In this document: positions 49,801 to 58,800 of the stretch, in pieces | Layout: each line of letters starts with the position of its first letter | Numbering within the stretch: position 1 is the first letter of the stretch | From: Magnolia sinica | Lineage: Eukaryota > Streptophyta > Magnoliopsida > Magnoliales > Magnoliaceae | DNA: 64,000 nt | Direction: 5' to 3' | Assembly: GCF_029962835.1 (NCBI RefSeq) | Contig: NC_080577.1 | Span: 23,170,501 to 23,234,500, forward strand | Position numbers and translations under genes: made by a program | Notes under the pieces: generated by a model | Databases searched by the model: none | What the model was told of the DNA's origin: nothing | What the model saw: only the letters and a program-made list of their open reading frames with translations

Positions 49801-52800
49801 ATCTTATTGCCCCGATGCATAAATGAATATATATTCGAGCGACCATATATCGTCACATCACGGTCAAATAACCAAGGCCACCCCAAAATGATATGTCCAA
49901 CATCCATGGGCAAAACGTCGCACCACAACGAATTTGAATAGAATCCAAAATGAACAGGCACAAGACATCATTGGGTAACAGGCATGGAAGATGCGTTAAC
50001 CCATGTAAGATGCATCGCACCGATCTTTGTTCCAAATCGCATGAAGAAGAAGAAATAAATAAAATCTATTTTTTTAAGAGAGAAATCCATTGTCTTTTAA
50101 CTAAAATAACCCTAGTCTAAGAAAAAACATATAAAACCACTCATATAGTGTCCAACACACAAATGAAACATAAAACTAGATACTAAAACATATGTCCTAT
50201 GATGAAAATAATGGTCCATGATCAACGGCCCGATCATGTAATCCATGCGATCCAATGGTCTGATCGTTGTGTCCCTCAAATCCAATGGTCCAAATCATTC
50301 CCTAGAGCAACCTATATGCATCTTCCTAGCGTGGGGTCTTCCAAATGCTCGTACATACATTGTGATCTTTAACACAGATACTCGCCTAGCCACATAGAAA
50401 CTGGGGCCCGTAGCCTCCTCTGATACGTATGTAAAGGCGTTCGTGTTGTGATGTCCTCATCAGGTACGGTGTGGGACCTGATTGTGGTGGCACGTGAATC
50501 ATGCTAGCAAATCATGTATTGACGGTTTTCCTTACATTTTGAATAGTCAACTACTCAAGCATATGACATTTCATCATATGGGTGCTTTGTGCTTTATGAT
50601 TAGCCTAGAAATTGCTCTTCCGTGACCTTAATTTTCTTGCCTGGCCTTTGGGGTGTACATATAATAGTTGGGCTGGGGGTCAATACCAGGTAGGACTGTG
50701 TTCGACATGTGAGTGGTGCGAACCTGAGCTTATGCTATGTCTAGTTGAAGAGCTCAGGGAAAAGAGGAAGGTTGATATTTGGTTGGCGGCCGATCATTCA
50801 ACTTCTGGCCAATCTACCATTTGAAAGCCAAGCTTGAAATTTTAAGGCCCTGTTTGGTAGAAGACTAAAAATGAGCTTATCTAATTTTAGTTAACAATAA
50901 TTACATATGATCGGGTGGTATTTTGGTTGTTTGGAGATTGTCAAAGTGGGTAAAGATTCAGAGTCGGAACAGTGTTTTCTCGGTTTCCATCATCCTCAAA
51001 CAGGTCTGCTCTGATTTTAGCAGTCTCATCTCCTCGGTCTATGGCCCTAATCAAGAGGACAGAAGATCCGAATTCTGGGAGGATCTTAACGCAGCTAGAT
51101 AGCTTTTCTATGGCCCTTGGTGCTTAGGGGGTGACTTCAACATCACTCGTTTTGCGGAGGATAAATCGAGAAGGGGGCTTATTACCGCTGCTATGAGGGC
51201 TTTCTCCAGTTGGATAGATGATCAGTGGCTAGTGGACCTTCCTCTATTTGGATCCAAATTCACATGTTCGAGCGAAAGAATCAATCCTATGGCAAGGTTA
51301 GATAGATTCCTAGTGTCCCCTGATTGGATTGAAGCTTTCCCATCGATTTCCCAGCATCTTCTCCCTAGACCCACATCTGATCACAGCTCTCTTATCCTTT
51401 CTGCTATCGAGGAAAATTGGGGGCCGAAACCTTTCAAGTTCGATATGGGATGGCTGAAGATGGAGGGCTTCAAGCAGCAAATTTTAGATTGGTGGACAGA
51501 CCTGATCGTGGAAGGTTATGCGGGCTTCAGATTGAGCAGAAAATTAAAGCTTTTGAAACACAAAATTAAAGATTGGAAAGCTATCGAACTTCGAAAGAGA
51601 GATTTAGAAACGAGCAACTTTCTTTCTGAATTGCAATCCATAGATTCTAAGGCGGAATCTGGTCAGTTATCCGCAGTTTTGAGGGCGAGAAGATTACAGT
51701 TAATGTAGCTTTATTCAGCTAGGGTTCTAGAAGAAGAAATATCGTGGAGGCAAAAGTCTAGATGCAAATGGATAAAGGAAGGCGATAAAAACATGAGAAT
51801 TTTCCATTCCATAGCCTCTGCTCGCGCTAGATATAACAGGATCAACAAGCTTCTTATAGATGGGTCTCAGTCGGAGGACAAAGACAAAATTGCTACCTAG
51901 TCCATTCGTCACTTCTCCTCTCTGTTTCGAGATGAAGGCTGGATTAGTCCGAAATTAGATAATCTACAATTCAATGGCATCTCTGCTGAAGAAGCTTTCT
52001 TTCTAGAATCGAGCATCTCGGTAGAGGAAGTAAAAGGTGTGTCGGACAGTATGGAAGGAGACAAAGCTCCCGGGCTTAACGGCTTTCCTATAGCCTTCTT
52101 TCGCATTTTCTAGGAGGATCTAAAAGGGGATGTTATGGATTTTATTTCCGAATTTCAGGAGAGAGGTGGTCTTTCAAGCGATTTGGGGGCCTCTTTTGCT
52201 AATCCCCAAATCCTCGGGAGTCAACTCCTTATCAGGTTATAGACCGATCAACCTCATAGGCTGCCCATGCAAAATCTTAGCTAAAGTTCTTGCTAATGGC
52301 TGAAAGGAGTGTTAGGAAAGACAATCTCCGACAATCAAAGTGCTTTCATTCCTAGTAGACAGATTATTGATAGCGCCCTCATAGCTGCCGAATGTTTGAA
52401 CTCGAGACACAAATCTGGCGCCAAGGGTCTTCTGTTCAAACTCGACATCGAAAAAGCCTATGATCACGTCAATTGGTCTTTTCTCAATTACATGTTGGGG
52501 CGCATGGGTTTCGGCATGAAGTGGATTGGTTGGATGGGGGAATGTGTTCTGTCAGTGTATTACTCGGTTCTCCTCAATGGCTCTCCCAAAGGTTTTTTCA
52601 GAGGCTCGAGAGGCTTTCGTCAAGGCGACCCGTTGTTTCCTTTCCTTTTCTTAATTGTAGCTGAAGCTTTCTCCAGAATGCTATCAAAGGGGCAACAAGA
52701 AGGTATAATCAACGGTTTCAAGGTGAAAGGTGTGAGTTTCCCAATATCTCACATCCAGTTTGCCGACGATATGTTAATTTTAGCGAGGCAGAAGAAGAAA

Positions 52801-55800
52801 AATCAGCAATCTGTGATCGATAATCTTATGCTTTGAGGCAGTCTCGGGCCTTCAAGTTAATCTGGCAAAATCCAAGATTTTTGGGGTCAACATGGAGGAA
52901 GAAGAAATCGAAAGTTTTGCCCATCTGTTTCAATGTCTAAAAGGAAAGTTGCCCTCTACGTTCGTTGGTCTTCCTTATATATTGGTAAGCCCCCAAAGGG
53001 TTCTTGGGACAGGGTTAAGATTTGGGAAGTACCTCGCCACATGGAAGTGCAGATATTTATCTCTGGGAGGCCGACTCATGTTGATAAAATCAGCCCTGTC
53101 AAACCTTCCTTTGTATCTCATGTCATTATTTAAATGCCCGGCTTCGGTTTTGGCAACATTAGAAAGACTAAGAAGGAATTTTTTGTGGCACAGAAAGGAG
53201 GTTAAGAAAATCCATTTGATCGAATGGAAGGAAGTGTGTAAGCAAATCAAAGAAGGGGGCGTAGGGGTGAGAGATTTAAAAACCATGAATATGGCTCTTC
53301 TCGGCAAATGGACATGGAGGTTGGGAACGGAAGACGGGTCGTTATGGAATTCGCTTGTAAAAAGTAAATACAGGAGCTCAGAGGGTGGATGGTAGACCAA
53401 AGACTCTTTGTCTTACAAAGCTTCGACTATTTGGAGAGGTATCTTGTCTTCGAAAAGGGAGGTTCTGATGTAGGACAATTAACCACTTGCTCTAAAAGCT
53501 CAAACCGTTAGAGTATGACGAATTAATCCCTTTATCTTATAGCCCAGGCCCCATATCTCATGGGTTAGGACCTCGGCCGAACCCCCTTCGTGGGCCCCAA
53601 ATCACATGGGCCGCCCACCTCGAGTGTGTCCCCGCACCCACGAGCTACCCCACTCGAGCCTGGTGTGAAATGCGCATTAATCACCCTTGGTAAGGAGTCT
53701 CGAACACGAGACCTCCCCCGTGGGCCCCAAATCGCATGGGTTACCCACCCCGAGTGTGCCCCTGCATCCAACAGGCGACCCCACTCGAGCCCAGTGTGAA
53801 AATGCCCCTGCATTAATCACCCCCGATGAGGAGTCTCGAACACGAGACCTCCCGCTCTGATACCAATTTGATGTAGGACAATTAACCACTTGCTCTAAAA
53901 GCTCGAACTGTTAGAGTATGACGAATTAATCCCTTTATCTTATAGCTCAGGCCCCACATCTCATGGGTTAGGACCTCGGCCGAACCCCCTTCGTAGGCCC
54001 CAAATCACATGGGCCGCCCACCCCGAGTGTGTCCCCGCATCCCACGAGTTACCCCACTCGAGCCCGGTGTGAAGTGCGCATTAATCACCCCGGGTAAGGA
54101 GTCTCGAACACGAGACCTCCCCCGTGGGCCCCAAATCGCATGGGTCACCCACCCCGAGTATGTCCCTGCATCCAACAGGCGACCCCACTCGAGCCCAGTA
54201 TGAAAATGCCCCTGCATTAGGTTCTCAAAGGGATTATCATTGCAATAGGTAAGGGAGACAAAACTCGCTTCTGGGAAGACATCTGGGCAGGGGATTCTTC
54301 CCTGAAAGAAGAGTTTCCAAGCATATTCCGTCTCGTGCCGAACTGATCCATTCTGGTGGCTGATTGCTTTTCAAGACTAGGGGATAATGGCGTTTGGAAC
54401 ATCAATTGTAGAAGAAATTTACAAGAATGGGAGATCGAAGAATTTGTCTCTTCTCAGTCGTATGTCCAGCTGTCATCCTGAAATTACGCTAGAAGATAAG
54501 CTTGTGTGGAGGCACGACACCTCTAAACTATTTTCGGTCAAATCTCTTTATTCTTCCATAGCTTCAAACTCTTCAGGGGAGGACAACTACATGATGGGAA
54601 AAAATCTGAAAATTCAAAGTTCCTCCAAAGATATCGGTTTTTGGTTGGTTAGTAGGGAAGAAGAAAGTCCTGACTGTTGACTACTTAAGGAAGAGGGGCA
54701 TGATAATAACCAACATTTGTCTCTGTTGCATGGCTGATGAGGAATTGGTGGATCACCTGTTCGTTCACTGTCCATTTATTGTTCAAGTGTGGTTGGCTAT
54801 TCTCAGTTTTTTCAATATTGCATGGTGTTTCCCTTCCTCTTCTGACGGTCTAATTAAAGCTTGGCTTGGGCCAAAATTAGGGAAACAGAGAACTATAATG
54901 TGGAGAATGTCTGTTGGCAGTCTGATGGTCGGTTTGGGAAGAAAGAAACGGGAGATGTTTTACAGGGACCTCTAAATCATCGGGTTCAACAATTCTGAGA
55001 GCCCAGCATTTCTTAGCAGACTGGGGACTCGTTTTTCCCAATCTATAGACTGTTTTTTGTTTTGCTTTCGAGGTTGATTCTCTCGCTATCTCAGCGGGAG
55101 TTTACCCTCTTTCTCTTGTATTTTGATCCTTTTAATATAACTTCGTCACTTATAAAAAAAATTTACATATTACAGATCTTGATCTCTAATACATAATGAG
55201 TTAATGTGAACAGTAATTATGTATGAGAGATCAAGATCTCTAATACATAATTACTGTTAATTAACATGAGATGAACTTTGTCTTAGGCATCTACCAAACA
55301 GGTCCTAAGAGAAAGGGTAAGGTGATGGTCGTGATGATGCTTTTATATAGGAAAGGTTTTAGGTATCTGGTTAAAACTCTACCTGTGAACTACAAGAAAA
55401 GCCTGGCAGCTGGGCTCTGGGCTTGCTCAATCACCATTGGTGCATGACTCCATGGTTCTTCATAGATCATGAAGTTTCTAGCTGTCTTCCCCCCTTCTGC
55501 CCCACCACATGGTGATCTAGACCCTTCATCTTGTAGGTCCCACCATCAATGCTCTGCAGGCTACACGGCAAAAAATTCCGTTGATTAGAGATCCTCGTCA
55601 TATATGCATGTTTTTAAATCGGGACAATTGTTTGTAACTCACCTTTGTAGGTATGGTGAGGATCTTTGAACAGTGTGATCTTTGACATGCTGCCCATCTA
55701 AGTGGGGCCTCTTAGATGAACGGTTTGGGCCAGCATGTGATGGGGTAGAAGTGGTGAGCCTCCCTAGCAAGATGTGTATTGTTATCAAAATCTTATCCAA

Positions 55801-58800
55801 ACCCAATGCGCTTTTGTCCCAACGAAGTACAGCTGCAACATGCTTTCACTAGGGAACAATGGGCCTATGGAGCAAGATTCATGCCCAGCTTGGAAATACA
55901 AGATTGGAAATGTTGGCAGTTCAGTGCTAAGTGGTCATGAGCCAAGCTAACTTCATGGAGTGTCGTGATTATTGATTTTTATTGTTTCATTAGGAATTAT
56001 CACTTGGATAGTCTCATTTACTAGTGGTAACAAGTTCTGCTTTTATGAGTTCTTCACTGATTAATTAATAGGTTCATAGTTTACATTCAACTCTGCAAAG
56101 CTTCAATTTTGGTGTTCTTCATTGATTAATAGGTTCCTAGATTATATTTAGGAGTGACATGATCCCTAACCTTTGGATATGAATAGTATCCTCTGGGCCA
56201 CACTTTGTACAAGTGGGGTCCATGATTCAGTGATCCAAACTGTTGATATGAGGTCTGCGCTGCAGATGGACCAAGCTACAACAGTCCATTTTCAAAGGTT
56301 GGGCCAGGACCTACGTATCTGGGAGAGTTGTGGGGGAAAAGTCCATCGAAGATAGAACCTATCAAATCAATGGTCTGGATCACTGAATCCTGGGCCTCAC
56401 TTGCAGGAATTCAAGGTCCAACTGATACTATCTTCAGGCTGAGGATCGTATGATGCCTCATGTTTAATTCTTCATCCCCATGTCTGCTGCTGCAATTTTT
56501 TCTTGTCCCTGTCTCATAAGAGATGCCAGATATGGTCGAGAGGTGCTACGGCAATTCATACAAGGAGAGGCTGAAGGGGCAATTAGCAGCACACATGCCA
56601 ACATGACACATTTGTGAGATATCCGGGCCATTCATCAGATTGGGTACACAGTTAACAACCCAAGGCCTGAAAAGTCGGTCATCAGGTGGGTCATATGCTC
56701 ATGAGAAAAATGGGTGGTTAGAGAAAAGATGATGACAGTTTTTCTAGCATACATCATTGTTTGGAGTATCCCCGATATTATCGAAATATCCTCAATATTA
56801 TCCATATCTCCAGCTCAGCAATACCGTTAACATTGGTAGTGTCAGAAATTCTAGGTATCGGCGATGCATCACTAAGTATTGCCGATGTATCGATGTCGCT
56901 TACGTATTGCCAATATTTCCGAATGTGTAAATTCTGCGTGTCGGTTTAATCGCCAATGTATCAGTAATATTTCGATAATATCACCAATGTGTCAATATTG
57001 CCAAAAATTTGCTTGTAAAAAAATTTTCCATTTCGTTTTTTATGGGTGCATGCAATGTTTAAATTGTCGACGGTAATATCAATAATATCGCAATCAGTGT
57101 TCGAATTATCTCCGATATTATCGAAATATCTCCGATATTATCTTTCTCTTGCTTGGCGAGACCAATAACACTGGTAGCGATACCGATAACGCTGGTAGCA
57201 TCAGAAATTCCAGGTATTAGCAATGTATCGCCAACGTATCAATATCGCTATTGTAATCGTCAATATTTTCAACTATGTAAATTCTAGGTGTTGCTTGCAT
57301 TGCCAATGCATCAATATTGCCAATGTATTGCCAATATTTTTGACGATGTAAATTCTATGTAATGCTTGTATCACAAGTGTATCGACGATATTTCAATAAT
57401 ATCGCCAACTTATTGATATCATCAAAATTTTGTTTATTATAAAAAAATTATTTTGAATTTTTTTTTCACGAGCACATGGTTGTATGTAGTGTTCAATTTG
57501 TCATTGAAAATATTAATAATATCTCGATATTATCGATATCGTAACATGCGTGATATTGAGATCACAATCTTTCGTTTCCTTTCCAATTGTTGATGATTTC
57601 TTGGTGAAATATCATGTGTTATTGATATTTTGCAATATCAATGGATGTTTGGATGATTAAATAGGCTGAATGGGATGGTTGGATTGATTTCTTACAACAA
57701 CACATGCTTTTAAGGCCCAATTAAATAGAAACTTGTTATGTATGCATTCTTTTTGCAAATTTTTTAATTTTTAAATTTCTAAATATGCAAATATGCATAT
57801 TTTAACATCTCCTGAAGTTTCACTGAAAATTCCATTGTTTTCCCATGTTTCCTCGCATTTCCGGTTATCAGCGATATTATCGGCGATATCGATATTGTTT
57901 CCATATCCCTAGCTAGCGAAACTTGTAGTGTTACCGATACTTCGAACAATGATCACAATATTATTGTTATTGCAACATAGGCAATATCGAGACCATAGTC
58001 TTTTGTTTCCTTTCTAGTTGTTGACGATTGCTCAATGAAATATCGTGTGTTGTGATGGAAGGTTGGATGGATAGATGGGATGGACTGATTTCTTATAACA
58101 ACACATGCTTTTAGGCCCCATTAAATGGAAACTTATTATGTAAGCATTCTTTTTGCAATTTTTTGATTCTTAAATATGCAAATGTGTATTTTAGCACCTC
58201 ATGAAGTTTCACTAAAAAACTCCACCAATTTTCCCATGTTTTCCTAACATTTCCGCACATTTCCAGTTATTGGCGATATTGATATTGTTTCTGTATCCCT
58301 AGCGAGCGAAACTTGTAGCGATGCCAATACTTAGAACACTGGCATACATACATGGCCCACTTGATCAATGGAGCTTTTTTATCTTTTAGCTAGGCTACCT
58401 AGTGAGTGGCTTCGGTCCTGCTCACATCCAATGCGACAAATTGCCCTCAGTCTCTCCTCACATGAACCGCTTCAGGATTTCTCATTATGGTTATGTCACA
58501 TTTTTATCAATATGAACTTTTTCTTTATCATTTCTCAGGCAAAGGCTCTGGCAAGTGGGTGAAGGTGAATGAAGAGAGAACTCTCCTCGATATTATGCGG
58601 CAGCCAGACTGCATTATCCCGGGAATCCCAGGTTTGTTTCTTTCCAAAAAGCCAGTTGTTTCTTCCCTTTCCCAATCAAATGTTTCTTGTCAGCCTTTTT
58701 TTTCTGAAGGAATGGTTCCTTCTTTTACATTTATCTCCATATTTATGCATGCAGTGTTCTACGTTGTGTCAAACCGGTCCCCATTCTACAAGGAGTTCCG

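Larger units (their letters stand above)
45300..50462 (-). mobile_element. Ty3/Gypsy chromovirus (Reina-like), gag-less, with 5-bp target duplication
   Basis: The target duplication GGTAC lies at 45295-45299 and 50463-50467. On the minus strand the order is 5' LTR (about 49995-50462), protease tail (49961-49740), reverse transcriptase (49660 onward, [30 protein letters not shown]), RNase H (around 48447-48235), integrase (47828-47000, [40 protein letters not shown]) and chromodomain (about 46840-46700). The 3' LTR follows after the purine tract. The 3' part of the 5' LTR, the primer site, gag and most of the protease are deleted. Several stops and frameshifts are present, so it is inactive. 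Confidence 0.93.
50846..55305. mobile_element. Tourist-like MITE split by a LINE
   Basis: The left end GGCCCTGTTTGGTAGA and right end TCTACCAAACAGGTCC are inverted. TAA flanks at 50843-50845 and 55306-55308 form the 3-bp duplication typical of PIF/Harbinger MITEs. The MITE sequence proper is 50846 to about 50913 and 55162-55305. The rest is an inserted LINE. The original MITE was about 210 bp. Confidence 0.8.
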
